This document shows, piece by piece, positions 17,075 through 26,011 of a stretch of 64,000 nt of DNA. The translations under genes were made by a program, and so were the position numbers. A model generated the notes under the pieces. The model ran no database searches, had not been told where the DNA came from, and worked only from the letters and a program-made list of their open reading frames with translations. Positions within the stretch are counted from its first letter, which is position 1; each line of letters begins with the position of its first letter. The stretch comes from PFJX01 sp044227325 (lineage in GTDB: Bacteria > Pseudomonadota > Gammaproteobacteria > Burkholderiales > Thiobacillaceae): assembly GCA_044227325.1 (NCBI GenBank), contig JBGAFI010000019.1, forward strand, positions 1-64,000, in the 5' to 3' direction.

Positions 17075-17812
17075 ATGCCCACCCCATTCGACGAACGCCT
17101 GTCCGTGGTCGTCCCCGTAAAGAACGAGGCCGAAAACATCGAACCCCTGATCCGGGAGATCGTCGCCGCCGTCTCCAATCTGGCCGATTACGAGATCGTC
17201 TATGTGGACGACGGCAGCAGCGACGCCACGCTAAGCGAACTGAAACGCCTGGCGGCCGAACTGCCCCCGTTGAAGATCGTCCGCCACCAGTCCAGTTGCG
17301 GTCAGAGCACCGCCATCACCTCGGGCGTGCTGGCGGCCGCTTTCGCCTGGATCGCCACCCTGGACGGCGACGGCCAGAACGACCCGGCGGACATTCCCAA
17401 GCTATTGGCCCGTCTGCGGACGACGGCTCCGGAAGACAACCTGCACATGCTCGCGGGGTGGCGCGCCAACAGGCGCGACACCTGGTTCCGCCGCTTCTCG
17501 TCCAAGGTGGCCAACGGCGTCCGCTCCAGCCTGCTCAAGGACGCCACGCCGGATACCGGCTGCGGCCTCAAGGTGTTCAGCCGGGAAACCTTCCTGCGCC
17601 TGCCCTACTTCGACCACATGCACCGCTTCCTGCCCGCCCTGGTGCAGCGCCACGGCGGCCGGGTGGAATCGGTGGTGGTGAACCACCGCCCGCGCGAGCG
17701 GGGCACCTCCAAATACGGCCTGAACAATCGCCTGTGGGTGGGCATTGTCGACCTGTTCGGCGTCATGTGGCTGATCACCCGCGCGAAACGACCCATCGTC
17801 CTCAAACCCTGA
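17075..17812 (+). CDS. family 2 glycosyltransferase (polyprenyl-phosphate sugar synthase-like)
   Basis: 245-residue GT-A glycosyltransferase like dolichyl/undecaprenyl-phosphate mannose synthases: SVVVPVKNEAENIEPLI, VDDGSSD, and the metal-site block TLDGDGQNDP. There are no C-terminal transmembrane helices. It probably makes a lipid-linked sugar donor for the ArnT-like enzyme two genes downstream. The ATG at 17075 has GAGGAAG upstream; reading further upstream would run into the antisense of tRNA-Ser. The next gene starts six bases after its stop. Confidence 0.88.
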   Translation: MPTPFDERLSVVVPVKNEAENIEPLIREIVAAVSNLADYEIVYVDDGSSDATLSELKRLAAELPPLKIVRHQSSCGQSTAITSGVLAAAFAWIATLDGDGQNDPADIPKLLARLRTTAPEDNLHMLAGWRANRRDTWFRRFSSKVANGVRSSLLKDATPDTGCGLKVFSRETFLRLPYFDHMHRFLPALVQRHGGRVESVVVNHRPRERGTSKYGLNNRLWVGIVDLFGVMWLITRAKRPIVLKP

Positions 17813-17817
17813 CTCGC

Positions 17818-18525
17818 ATGTCGCCCCGCGCCATCCTCAAGGGCCTTCTGTGGATCGTCTCCCTGGTGGCCCTGGGCTTCCTGGCAAAAAACGGCCATCT
17901 CGCGGACATGCTCTCGGAACATTGGATCGACGCGGAAGTGCGGGGCAAGGGCTGGAGCGGGAATCTGATCTTCCTGGCCATGGGCGCCCTGACCACCGCG
18001 GTCGGCTTTCCGCGCCAGGTGGTCGCCTTTCTCGGAGGTTATGCCTTCGGCTTCGTCAGCGGTTCCGCCTTGGCGACCTCGGCGGCGGCGCTCGGCTGCG
18101 TCCTTGCGTTCTACTACGCGCGCTGGTTCGGACGCGGCCTGGTCGCCCACCGTTTTCCCGGCCGCATCCGCAAGGTGGACGATTTCCTGCGCGGGCACCC
18201 GTTCAGCATGGCGGTGGTCATCCGCCTGCTGCCCGTGGGCAGCAACCTGGTCACCAACCTGCTCGCCGGCGTGACCAGCGTGCGCGGCCTGCCCTTCTTC
18301 GCCGGTTCCGCGCTGGGCTACGTTCCGCAAACCCTGGTTTTCGCCCTAGCCGGCAGCGGCGTGAATTTCAACCCCGCCCTGCGCCTGACCCTGGCCGGCA
18401 TCCTGTTCGTCGTCTCCAGCCTGATCGGCGTCTGGCTGTACCGGCGCCACCGCCACGGCGTCGCGCTGGAGGCGGACCTGGACGCGGCGCTGGGCGATTC
18501 GGAAAAATCGCCGGCCGGATCATGA
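17818..18525 (+). CDS. TVP38/TMEM64 (VTT/DedA-like) membrane protein
   Basis: 235-residue integral membrane protein of the SNARE-associated/VTT superfamily, with the central conserved region FGFVSGSALATSAAALG and the RLLPVGSNLVTNLLAG re-entrant helix motif. Family members include DedA proteins linked to undecaprenyl-phosphate or phospholipid recycling. Placement between a polyprenyl-phosphate sugar synthase and an ArnT-like transferase would fit carrier-lipid recycling, but this is inference. Its TGA overlaps the next ATG (ATGA). Confidence 0.85.
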   Translation: MSPRAILKGLLWIVSLVALGFLAKNGHLADMLSEHWIDAEVRGKGWSGNLIFLAMGALTTAVGFPRQVVAFLGGYAFGFVSGSALATSAAALGCVLAFYYARWFGRGLVAHRFPGRIRKVDDFLRGHPFSMAVVIRLLPVGSNLVTNLLAGVTSVRGLPFFAGSALGYVPQTLVFALAGSGVNFNPALRLTLAGILFVVSSLIGVWLYRRHRHGVALEADLDAALGDSEKSPAGS

Positions 18526-20156
18526 GCGATAACGGCCATCGCCCCGACTGGACGGTCTGGTTCGTCTGGCTCGTTGCCCTGACCTGCGTGGCGATTTTCA
18601 GCCGCCCCGCGATCCCCCTGGACGAAACCCGCTATCTCTCGGTGGCGTGGGAGATGTGGCAGCGCGGTGACTTCCTGGTGCCGTTCAAGAACGGCGAGGC
18701 ATACAGCCACAAGCCGCCGCTATTGTTCTGGCTGATTCATCTGGGCTGGTGGCTGACCGGCGTGAACGACTGGTGGCCGCGCCTGATCTCGCCCCTGCTT
18801 GCCCTGGCCGGCGCCTGGATGACCTGGCGCCTGGCGCGCCGGCTCTGGCCGGCATCGCCGGACAGCGCGCGCTTCGCTCCCCTGGTGCTGCTCTCCAGTC
18901 TGCTCTGGTTGCTCTACAGCCAGGCGCTGTTCTTCGACTTGCTCATCGCCATCTGCGCCCTGCTCGGCCTGATTGCCCTGGTGGAGGCCGCGTTCACCGG
19001 CCGGCGCGGCTGGTGGGCGGTATTCGGCATGAGCGTGGGCCTGGGGGTGCTGGCGAAAGGCCCCGCCATCCTGGTTCACCTGCTGCCCGCCGCGCTGCTG
19101 GCGCCCTGGTGGCTGCGCCACGCGCCTTATCGGCCGGCCTGGGGCCGCTGGTATGCCGGCGTTGGGCTCGGCCTGCTGCTGGGCGTGGCCATCGCCCTGG
19201 CCTGGGCCATTCCCGCCGGCCTGCATGGCGGCGAGGCGTACCGCGACGCGATCTTCTGGGGCCAGACCGCGAACCGCATGGTGGAGTCCTTCGCCCACCG
19301 GCGCCCGTTCTGGTGGTATCTGGCCACCCTGCCCCTGTTCCTGTTCCCCTGGCTGGTGTGGCCGCGATTGTTGGGCGCGCTGGCGAAAACCCTGCGTGCC
19401 GAATGGCGGGATGCCGGCGCGCGCTTCGCTGTGGTCTGGTTCGGCGCGGCCCTGCTGATTTTCTCCGCGATCAGCGGCAAGCAACCCCACTACCTGCTGC
19501 CGGAGTATCCCGCCGCCGCCCTGCTCCTGGGCCATGCCCTGGCGCGCAGGCCCATCACTGGGCGCCCTTGGCTGGCCGGGCTTGCTCTGGTCGCCATCGG
19601 CCTGGGCACGCTCTATCTGAGCTTGGCGCCAGGCACTCACGGAGGGGTTTTGCAGGTCATCGCGCGCATGCCGGCCTGGGCGGGAATCGGCTTCCTGCTG
19701 GCGGGCGCGCTGGCGCTGGGCCGGAGCAATGATGGCCGCGCCCAGGCGCGGCGGCTGGCCTGGGCGAGTCTGCTCGCCATGACGTGGCTGCTGTTCGCCC
19801 TGGTGCGTCCCCTTGCCCCCGCCTATGACATGGCGCCCATGGCCCGGGAACTGGCGCGCCAGCAGGCCCTCGGGCATCCCGTCGCCTACGAGGGGAAATA
19901 CCATGCCCAGTACCAGTTCGCCGGTCGCCTCCAGCAGCCCTTGCTCGCCTTGCCCAGCCAGGAACTGGCGGACTGGCTGGACGGTCATCCGGATGGCGTG
20001 GCCGTGGTGTTCATCGACCGCACCCTGGATCCCGCGCCTTATCACCCCCTGTTCAGCCATGCCTACCGGAGCAGCCTTTCGCTCCTGATCGACCAGCGCG
20101 GCGCGCCCGCCCTGCGCGGTCAGGCCATGGCGCCACAGGACGACAGCGAGGATTGA
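18522..20156 (+). CDS. ArnT-like GT39/83 family glycosyltransferase
   Basis: 544-residue polytopic membrane transferase of the PMT/ArnT superfamily. The first periplasmic loop carries the acidic motif PLDETRYLSVAWEMW and the HKPPLLFW signature, followed by about 11-12 hydrophobic segments and a soluble C-terminal part. It transfers a sugar from polyprenyl phosphate to lipid A, a protein or a glycan; the acceptor cannot be read. It is translationally coupled to the VTT gene and followed by tas one base later. Confidence 0.88.
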   Translation: MSDNGHRPDWTVWFVWLVALTCVAIFSRPAIPLDETRYLSVAWEMWQRGDFLVPFKNGEAYSHKPPLLFWLIHLGWWLTGVNDWWPRLISPLLALAGAWMTWRLARRLWPASPDSARFAPLVLLSSLLWLLYSQALFFDLLIAICALLGLIALVEAAFTGRRGWWAVFGMSVGLGVLAKGPAILVHLLPAALLAPWWLRHAPYRPAWGRWYAGVGLGLLLGVAIALAWAIPAGLHGGEAYRDAIFWGQTANRMVESFAHRRPFWWYLATLPLFLFPWLVWPRLLGALAKTLRAEWRDAGARFAVVWFGAALLIFSAISGKQPHYLLPEYPAAALLLGHALARRPITGRPWLAGLALVAIGLGTLYLSLAPGTHGGVLQVIARMPAWAGIGFLLAGALALGRSNDGRAQARRLAWASLLAMTWLLFALVRPLAPAYDMAPMARELARQQALGHPVAYEGKYHAQYQFAGRLQQPLLALPSQELADWLDGHPDGVAVVFIDRTLDPAPYHPLFSHAYRSSLSLLIDQRGAPALRGQAMAPQDDSED

Positions 20157-20157
20157 C

Positions 20158-21201
20158 ATGGACATGGAATACCGTCGCCTGGGCGACAGCGAACTGAAGG
20201 TGTCGGCGATCTGCCTGGGCACCATGACCTTCGGCCAGCAGAACACACCCGCGGAAGCCCACGAACAACTGGATTACGCGTTCTCGCGCGGCGTCAACTT
20301 CATCGACACCGCCGAGATGTACCCGGTGCCGCCCCGGGCGGACACGTGTACCCGCACGGAAAGCATAGTCGGCGAGTGGCTGGCGCGGCAACCGCGCGAC
20401 CGGGTCGTCCTGGCCACCAAGGTGACCGGGCCGCGTCGGGCCATGAGCTGGATTCGGGGCGGACCGAAATCCCTGGACCGGGACAACATCCACGCCGCCC
20501 TGGACGGCTCGCTGACCCGGCTGCGCACCGATTACGTGGATCTGTACCAGATCCACTGGCCCGAGCGGAACGGGCCCATGTTCGGCCAATACCGGTTCGA
20601 TCCGGCCATGGAGACCGACGCGGTGCCGATCCGGGATCAACTGGAAACGCTGTCGGGTTTGGTGAAGGCCGGCAAGATTCGCCATATCGGCCTGTCCAAC
20701 GAGCATCCCTGGGGCGTCATGGAGTTCCTGCGCCTGGCGCGGGAACACGGCCTGGAGCGGGTCGCGACGATCCAGAATCCCTACAGCCTGATCAACCGGA
20801 CCTTCGAAACCGGGATGACGGAGATCGCCTACCGCGAGCGGGTCGGCCTGCTCGCCTACTCCCCGCTCGCCTTCGGCCATCTCAGCGGCAAGTATCTCGC
20901 CGACCCGGCGGCGCCGGGGCGGGTGACCCAGTTTCAGGGCTTCGCCCAGCGCTACGAGAAACCCAACGTGCAACCGGCGGTGGCGGCCTACGCGGAACTG
21001 GCGCGGGAACTTGGCTTGACGCCCGCCCGCTTGGCGCTTGCCTTCGTCTACCGGCGCTGGTTCGTCACGAGCACCATCATCGGCGCCACCTCGATGGCCC
21101 AACTGAGGGAAAACCTGGACGCGTGGAATGACGTGTTGTCGGAGGAGGCTCTGGCGCGCATCGAGGCATTGCACCTGCGCTACTTCAACCCCGCTCCCTG
21201 A
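20158..21201 (+). CDS. tas: Tas-like NADP-dependent aldo/keto reductase
   Basis: 347-residue AKR. It starts MDMEYRRLGDSELKVSAICLG, with GTMTFGQQN, the catalytic Tyr of DTAEMYPVPPR (Asp, Tyr), Lys in ATKVTGP, and His in YQIHWPER. This is very close to the E. coli Tas pattern. Physiological substrate unknown. It begins immediately after the ArnT-like gene and probably shares its transcript. A second ATG two codons in (20164) is an alternative start. Confidence 0.92.
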   Translation: MDMEYRRLGDSELKVSAICLGTMTFGQQNTPAEAHEQLDYAFSRGVNFIDTAEMYPVPPRADTCTRTESIVGEWLARQPRDRVVLATKVTGPRRAMSWIRGGPKSLDRDNIHAALDGSLTRLRTDYVDLYQIHWPERNGPMFGQYRFDPAMETDAVPIRDQLETLSGLVKAGKIRHIGLSNEHPWGVMEFLRLAREHGLERVATIQNPYSLINRTFETGMTEIAYRERVGLLAYSPLAFGHLSGKYLADPAAPGRVTQFQGFAQRYEKPNVQPAVAAYAELARELGLTPARLALAFVYRRWFVTSTIIGATSMAQLRENLDAWNDVLSEEALARIEALHLRYFNPAP

Positions 21202-21262
21202 GGCCTCGCGGCCTGGATGCCGGCCGCCGCGCGCGCGCGTGGCGGCCCGGCCGGGACCAGCA
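21202..21262. terminator. GC-rich inverted repeat between tas and hup
   Basis: Convergent intergenic spacer. GGCCGCC at about 21223-21229 pairs with GGCGGCC at about 21241-21247 around a GC-alternating loop. There is no long T run, so a bidirectional stem is likely but intrinsic termination is uncertain. Confidence 0.4.
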
Positions 21263-21559
21263 TTACTTTTTCTTCTTGCCTTTGGTGGCGTTCGCGGAGG
21301 CGCTGAGCGCGGCACCGGGCTTGAAGCGCACGACTTTCTTGGCGGGAATCTTCATTTCCTTGCCGGTCTGCGGGTTGCGACCGGTACGGGCCTGACGTTC
21401 CTGCACGCTGAAGGTGCCGAAACCGATGAACTGGACGTTTTCGCCCTTGGCCAGGGCATCGGAGATGGCTTCGATGGCGGCGGCGACGACGACGGTGGTG
21501 GCGGCTTTACTGGCGTTGGCTTTTGCGGCGACGATATCGATGAGTTCAGCTTTGTTCAT
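21263..21559 (-). CDS. hup: HU family nucleoid DNA-binding protein
   Basis: 98 residues, starting MNKAELIDIVAAKANASKA, with the DNA-arm signature GFGTFSVQERQARTGRNPQTG and a C-terminal lysine tail (KGKKKK). Dimeric DNA-bending nucleoid protein. The body is HU-like rather than IHF-like; the Ala/Lys extension is a few residues longer than E. coli HU. Good AGGAG-type site before the ATG (CAGGAGACTTCACT). Confidence 0.95.
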   Translation of the reverse strand: MNKAELIDIVAAKANASKAATTVVVAAAIEAISDALAKGENVQFIGFGTFSVQERQARTGRNPQTGKEMKIPAKKVVRFKPGAALSASANATKGKKKK

Positions 21560-21602
21560 AGTGAAGTCTCCTGGTTGATGTCATGGGAAATGACGGGGCG
21601 GA

Positions 21603-22013
21603 TCATAGCAAGGCTGCGGCGTTTGTGGATTGCCGCGCATCACTAATTTCTAGCAATTCCGTGTCTTCGTGACGATAAGCGGGGCTGCAACAGCACAAAA
21701 CACGCAAAGCAAGCGTGCCGCTGTTCTCGAGGCGATGGGGCGTGCCCGGCGGGATCAACACCGTATCGCCGGCGTGAACCGCGAAACGGTCCTCGCCCAG
21801 CGTCATCCATGCCTGGCCTTCCAGCAGGTGGTAAACCTCCTCAGACGCGCGGTGCAGATGCAGGCGGGTCGCCGCGCCCGGCGGCACGGTGGCCAGCGCC
21901 AGGCTCTGATTGCGCACGCCGTGGCGGTCCGGATGCATCAGCTCCCGGATATCCGAACCGTCCAGGGTGACATACGCGGGAATTTCCTCGAGGTGGGTCC
22001 GGGAAGCGGCCAT
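21603..22013 (-). CDS. cupin-domain protein
   Basis: 136 residues containing one RmlC-like cupin. Motif 1 ATRLHLHRASEEVYHLLEG gives the metal-binding His, His, Glu and His, and motif 2 is PPGTPHRLENSG. Function unknown; small cupins can be sugar-binding, dioxygenase-like or stress proteins. The start is the ATG at 22013, 25 bases after the amtB stop on the same strand, so it may be cotranscribed with amtB. Confidence 0.85.
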   Translation of the reverse strand: MAASRTHLEEIPAYVTLDGSDIRELMHPDRHGVRNQSLALATVPPGAATRLHLHRASEEVYHLLEGQAWMTLGEDRFAVHAGDTVLIPPGTPHRLENSGTLALRVLCCCSPAYRHEDTELLEISDARQSTNAAALL

Positions 22014-22038
22014 GGCGCGATCCGGGAAATGTGGCCGC

Positions 22039-23241
22039 TCACCAGTTGGTTTCCCGTTCCGCGGTGGCGGAAATACGGTGAATGGAGAGATCGGCGCCGT
22101 TGAATTCCTCTTCCGCGTCCAGACGCAAGCCCAGGGTGGCCTTCAGCGCGCTGTAGACCACCCCGCCGCCGATCAGGGCGATGGCGATACCGACCAGGGT
22201 GCCGACCGCTTGCGCCGTGAACGTGACGCCGCCGACGCCGCCCAGGGCCTGCAAGCCGAAGATGCCCGCGGCGATGCCGCCCCAGGCGCCGCACAAGCCG
22301 TGCAGCGGCCACACACCCAGCACGTCGTCGATCTTCCATTTGTTCTGGGTGATGGTGAACATGATGACGAACAAGCCGCCCGCCACCGCGCCGGTCACCA
22401 GGGCGCCCACCGGATGCATCAGATCCGAGCCGGCGCATACCGCGACCAGGCCGGCGAGCGGCCCGTTGTGGATAAAGCCCGGGTCGTTCTTGCCGAGGAA
22501 CAGCGCGGCGAGCGTGCCCCCCACCATGGCCATCAGGGAATTCACCGCCACCAGGCCGGAAACCGCCTCCAGGGTCTGGGCCGACATCACGTTGAAGCCG
22601 AACCAGCCCACGGTGAGTATCCACGCGCCCAGGGCCAGGAAAGGGATGCTGGAGGGCGGATGGGCGGAAATCGCGCCGTCATGGCGGTAGCGGCCACGCC
22701 GGGCACCGAGCAGGATGACCGCGGGCAGGGCGATCCAGCCGCCCATGGCATGCACCACCACGGAGCCGGCGAAATCATGGAACTTCGCGCCGAACGTGGC
22801 ATTCATCCAGTCCTGGAAACCCGCGTTGTTGTTCCAGGCCAGGCCTTCGAAAAAGGGATAAACGAGGCCCACCAGAATGAAGGTCGCGGCGAGCTGGGGA
22901 TTGAATTTCGCCCGCTCGGCCATGCCACCGGAAATGATGGCGGGAATCGCCGCGGCGAAGGTCAGCAGGAAGAAGAACTTGACCAGCTCGTAGCCGTTTT
23001 TCTGGATCAATTGATCGGCGCCGTTCAGGAAGCCGACGCCGTACGCCACACCGTAGCCGATGAAGAAATAGGCGATGGTGGATACCGAGAAGTCGGTCAA
23101 TATCTTCACCAGGGCGTTCACTTGGTTCTTCTTGCGCACCGTGCCCAATTCCAGAAACGCGAAACCCGCATGCATGGCCAACACCATGATCGCCCCCAGC
23201 AGGATGAACAGCACATCGCCGCCCGATTTCATTGCACCCAT
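22039..23241 (-). CDS. amtB: ammonium transporter AmtB
   Basis: 400-residue inner-membrane channel with 11 hydrophobic segments. The twin pore histidines lie in VVHAMGG and WPLHGLCGAWGG; other signatures are SGGMAERAKF and GFNVMSAQ. No signal peptide is obvious, and an ATG at 23232 (MKSGG) is an alternative start. No glnK lies next to it in this window, which is unusual since the PII gene commonly adjoins amtB. The C-terminal tail ends in the NGADLSIHRI-type region found in Amt proteins that bind PII. Confidence 0.95.
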   Translation of the reverse strand: MGAMKSGGDVLFILLGAIMVLAMHAGFAFLELGTVRKKNQVNALVKILTDFSVSTIAYFFIGYGVAYGVGFLNGADQLIQKNGYELVKFFFLLTFAAAIPAIISGGMAERAKFNPQLAATFILVGLVYPFFEGLAWNNNAGFQDWMNATFGAKFHDFAGSVVVHAMGGWIALPAVILLGARRGRYRHDGAISAHPPSSIPFLALGAWILTVGWFGFNVMSAQTLEAVSGLVAVNSLMAMVGGTLAALFLGKNDPGFIHNGPLAGLVAVCAGSDLMHPVGALVTGAVAGGLFVIMFTITQNKWKIDDVLGVWPLHGLCGAWGGIAAGIFGLQALGGVGGVTFTAQAVGTLVGIAIALIGGGVVYSALKATLGLRLDAEEEFNGADLSIHRISATAERETNW

Positions 23242-23454
23242 ATGCCTCTCCTAAAAAACGGTAAAACGGAAGCAAAAGGCATGCCTCCTATTGGGGCGCA
23301 ACGCACTCAAATCGTGACTGCTTTTTTTGCATAAGGAAGAAATTGGTGCGCAAACGCTAAGCCCATGTAAATAATGCGCTTATGGAACCGGCGCGAAAAA
23401 TCGCGGGTTCCAGCGTGTTTCATCGGCAAGCCCTCCCCTTGGCCAAGGCCAAAT
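23242..23454. other. region upstream of amtB
   Basis: Spacer between amtB and the tatC terminator. It should hold the amtB promoter. I looked for a sigma-54 site (TGGCAC-N5-TTGC) and NtrC boxes on the minus strand and found none convincing. No ORF is supported. Confidence 0.4.
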
Positions 23455-23483
23455 GAAAAACGCCCCGTACTGGGGCGTTTTTC
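23455..23483 (-). terminator. bidirectional Rho-independent terminator after tatC
   Basis: 12-bp stem GAAAAACGCCCC/GGGGCGTTTTTC with a five-base loop. T runs occur on both strands; it lies 24 bases beyond the tatC stop. Confidence 0.9.
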
Positions 23484-23506
23484 AGAGATTGCATTTATTT
23501 TGTGCG

Positions 23507-24325
23507 TCAGTTGGTTTTTTTCTGCTCTTCCTCGATACGGTCCAGCTCCGAGTCCAGGTCCGCTTCCGACATGGGCCGATAGGGCTCTTCCTCCGGTTCG
23601 GTCTTCTTGCTTTTCACCACCCAGCCGGCGACGATGATGCCCATTTCGTAGAGCAGCCACAGGGGCACCGCCAACATGATCTGGGAAACCACGTCCGGCG
23701 GAGTAAATACGGCGCCGACGACGAAGGCGCCGACGATGACATAGGGCCGCGCCTCCTTGAGTTTGCTCACCTCGACGATGCCGGTCATGGCCAGCACGAT
23801 GACCACGATCGGCACTTCGAAGGTGATGCCGAACGCCAGGAACATGGTGATGACGAAATCCAGGTACTTGCCGATGTCGGTCATGACCGCGACACCTTTG
23901 GGCGCGATGCCGATGATGAAACCGAACACGACCGGGAACACCAGGAAATAGGCGAAGGCCATGCCGCAGGCGAATAGGACGACGCTTGCCGCCACCAGCG
24001 GCAGGATCAGCTTCTTCTCGTGGGAATACAGACCCGGCGCGATGAACGACCAGATCTGGTAGAGGATGTACGGCAGCGCCCCGAGGAAGGCCGCCATCAT
24101 GGCGACCTTGATCGGCACGAAGAACGGCGTCACCACCTCCGTGGCGATCATCTGGCCGCCCTGGGGCAGCTTGGACAGCAAGGGCTGCGCCAGCACTGTG
24201 TAGAGATCGTTGGCGAAGGGGAACAGGCAGACGAAGAGAACGATCCAGGCGATGGATGCGCGCAGCAGCCGGTCGCGCAACTCGATCAGATGGGAGATGA
24301 AGGTTTCCTGGCCGTCGATGTGCAT
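23507..24325 (-). CDS. tatC: Sec-independent translocase subunit TatC
   Basis: 272-residue six-helix core of the twin-arginine translocase. N-terminal FISHLIELRDRLLRA with the conserved Glu that reads the RR signal, then FFVPIKVAMMAAFLGALPY and FGITFEVPIVV. The acidic/lysine-rich tail after residue 235 is a little long. Last gene of the tatABC set; its ATG is 31 bases after the tatB stop. Confidence 0.96.
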   Translation of the reverse strand: MHIDGQETFISHLIELRDRLLRASIAWIVLFVCLFPFANDLYTVLAQPLLSKLPQGGQMIATEVVTPFFVPIKVAMMAAFLGALPYILYQIWSFIAPGLYSHEKKLILPLVAASVVLFACGMAFAYFLVFPVVFGFIIGIAPKGVAVMTDIGKYLDFVITMFLAFGITFEVPIVVIVLAMTGIVEVSKLKEARPYVIVGAFVVGAVFTPPDVVSQIMLAVPLWLLYEMGIIVAGWVVKSKKTEPEEEPYRPMSEADLDSELDRIEEEQKKTN

Positions 24326-24356
24326 GGCTTAACTGGCTTTCGGTGAGCGTCGGGCT

Positions 24357-24902
24357 TCAGCCCGTCGTACCGTCGGGATTTTCATCGGGCACACGCGTGG
24401 ATTTGACAGGCTGCGCTGACCGGGTCTCCGTCGGCGCGCTCGCGGCAAGGTTTTCGGTCGGCGGCGCGACCGTCGCGTCGGGAGAGGGGGCGGGAAGCGC
24501 CCCCGAAGTCTTGGCGGCTTCCTCGGCCTTGATCTTCTCGTACTCGCGCATGGCCAAGCCGCCGTCGGTGGCGCTCATGGCCTCCATGACGCGGCTGATC
24601 TGGCCGGTTTCCTCGCGCACCGCCGTTTCCAGGCCATGGGCCGACTCCTCGATCTCCCGCTTGGTCTCGCCGGCCATGATTTCGTATTTCTGGGCGGTGT
24701 CCTTCATCTCCTGCTGCATCTTGCGCAACTCGTCCAGCTTGATGTCCCGGTCGATGTCCTGCTTGACCTGGGAGACATAGCGGTTGAGCTTGCCCAGCCA
24801 TTGCCCGGCGGCGCGCGCCACCTTGGGCAGACGCTCGGGCCCGATGACCACCAGGGCGACGAAGCCGATGACGAGAAGTTCGGAAAAACCTAGATCAAAC
24901 AT
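24357..24902 (-). CDS. tatB: twin-arginine translocase protein TatB
   Basis: 181 residues: single N-terminal helix MFDLGFSELLVIGFVALVVI, the GPERLPKVAR hinge, an amphipathic helix, and a long charged coiled region ending in a Pro/Ala-rich tail. Partners TatC in substrate binding. The start is the ATG at 24902, matching the family's MFDLGFSELL N-terminus; longer upstream reading has no family support. Confidence 0.95.
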   Translation of the reverse strand: MFDLGFSELLVIGFVALVVIGPERLPKVARAAGQWLGKLNRYVSQVKQDIDRDIKLDELRKMQQEMKDTAQKYEIMAGETKREIEESAHGLETAVREETGQISRVMEAMSATDGGLAMREYEKIKAEEAAKTSGALPAPSPDATVAPPTENLAASAPTETRSAQPVKSTRVPDENPDGTTG

Positions 24903-24979
24903 GGGTGTGTCGGTCGAAGGACGGGAGAGATCGGCACAGGCCAGGCGTGGCGCTCGCCACATCCGGCTCCGTTGACGCC

Positions 24980-25204
24980 CTAGCTCTGCTGCTTGTCCTT
25001 GACCTCGCCTTCGATGGTGGTGCCGTGGGTTTCACCCTCGCGCGGCAGCTCGGTGGGTTTGTTCTTCTCCTCGTTCATGGCTTCCTTGAAATTCCTGACC
25101 GCGCCGCCCAGGTCGCCGCCGATGTTGCGCAGCTTCTTGGTGCCGAACACCAACAGAACGATCACCAGTACGATCAACCAATGCCAGATGCTGAAAGAGC
25201 CCAT
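24980..25204 (-). CDS. tatA: twin-arginine translocase protein TatA
   Basis: 74 residues, starting MGSFSIWHWLIVLVIVLLVF, then FGTKKLRNIGGDLG and an amphipathic helix with a charged tail. It forms the size-variable Tat pore. It is 25 bases after the hinT stop and 77 bases before the tatB ATG. Confidence 0.95.
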   Translation of the reverse strand: MGSFSIWHWLIVLVIVLLVFGTKKLRNIGGDLGGAVRNFKEAMNEEKNKPTELPREGETHGTTIEGEVKDKQQS

Positions 25205-25229
25205 CGTGTTTCTCCTAGATCAATTTCAA

Positions 25230-25565
25230 TTACAGGGGGCGCGGTCCGCCACCGCCGATGATATGGACGTGCAGATGGAAGACTTCCTGCCCGCCCCCCT
25301 TGCCGGTATTGATGACGGTGCGAAAACCTTCCGTCAGGCCTTGCTCGCGCGCCAAACCGGGCGCCAGCAACAGGATTTTCCCCAGCACGTCCCGGTGGCT
25401 TTCGTCGCAGTCCGCCAAGGAGGCCACATGGGCCTTGGGGATGATCATGAAATGCACCGGCGCCACGGGATGGATGTCGTGGAATGCCAGCACGCCATCG
25501 TCCTCGTAAATCTTGCGGCAGGGAATCTGTCCCGCCACGATCTTGCAGAATATGCAGTCGCTCAT
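25230..25565 (-). CDS. hinT: HIT-family purine nucleoside phosphoramidase
   Basis: 111-residue histidine-triad protein, starting MSDCIFCKIVAGQIP, with the catalytic triad FHLHVHIIGG and zinc-type CxxC in the N-terminus. It hydrolyses AMP-lysine and aminoacyl-adenylate phosphoramidates. The his-hinT-tat order seen here is common in betaproteobacteria. Confidence 0.95.
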   Translation of the reverse strand: MSDCIFCKIVAGQIPCRKIYEDDGVLAFHDIHPVAPVHFMIIPKAHVASLADCDESHRDVLGKILLLAPGLAREQGLTEGFRTVINTGKGGGQEVFHLHVHIIGGGGPRPL

Positions 25566-25654
25566 AGCCTACAACCTTCGCTCATGCTTGCCGATCCGGG
25601 ATGGGGAGTCTATCAACGCGGCCGACATTGTGCCTCAGAAGCCTTAGTCTTCAC

Positions 25655-26011
25655 TTAAGACACGCCGTCATTGCCGGGCCGCCGCGCTTTTTCGACCAGC
25701 CCGGAAAGTCCCTCGCGCCGGGCCAGTTCGTTCAAGATCTCGCTGGGATGGATGCCCTGCTGCGCCAGCAAGACCAGGGAATGAAACCACAGGTCCGCAG
25801 TTTCATAGACGATTTTTTCGCGCACGCCGTCCTTCGCGGCCATGATGGTTTCCGCCGCTTCCTCGGCCACCTTCTTCAGGATCGCGTCCAGCCCCTTGGC
25901 GTAGAGCTTGGCCACATAGGAACCCTGGGGATCGGCCTGTTTGCGCGCCTCCAGGGTTTCCGCGAGACGGTCGAGTATGTCCTGGCCCGACGGGGAAGGC
26001 GGCGAAGTCAT
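25655..26011 (-). CDS. hisE: phosphoribosyl-ATP pyrophosphatase
   Basis: 118 residues. Second step of histidine synthesis, PR-ATP to PR-AMP. MazG-like fold with KKVAEEAAETIMAAKD and YETADLWFHSLVLL, which supply the Mg-binding Glu residues. The ATG at 26011 overlaps the hisI stop by four bases (ATGA), replacing the fused HisIE seen in enterics. Last gene of the his operon. Confidence 0.95.
   Translation of the reverse strand: MTSPPSPSGQDILDRLAETLEARKQADPQGSYVAKLYAKGLDAILKKVAEEAAETIMAAKDGVREKIVYETADLWFHSLVLLAQQGIHPSEILNELARREGLSGLVEKARRPGNDGVS

Noticed and set aside
23242..23454. Sigma-54 and NtrC sites before amtB
   Set aside because: Searched by eye on the minus strand; no TGGCAC-N5-TTGC pair or NtrC palindrome of convincing quality was seen.
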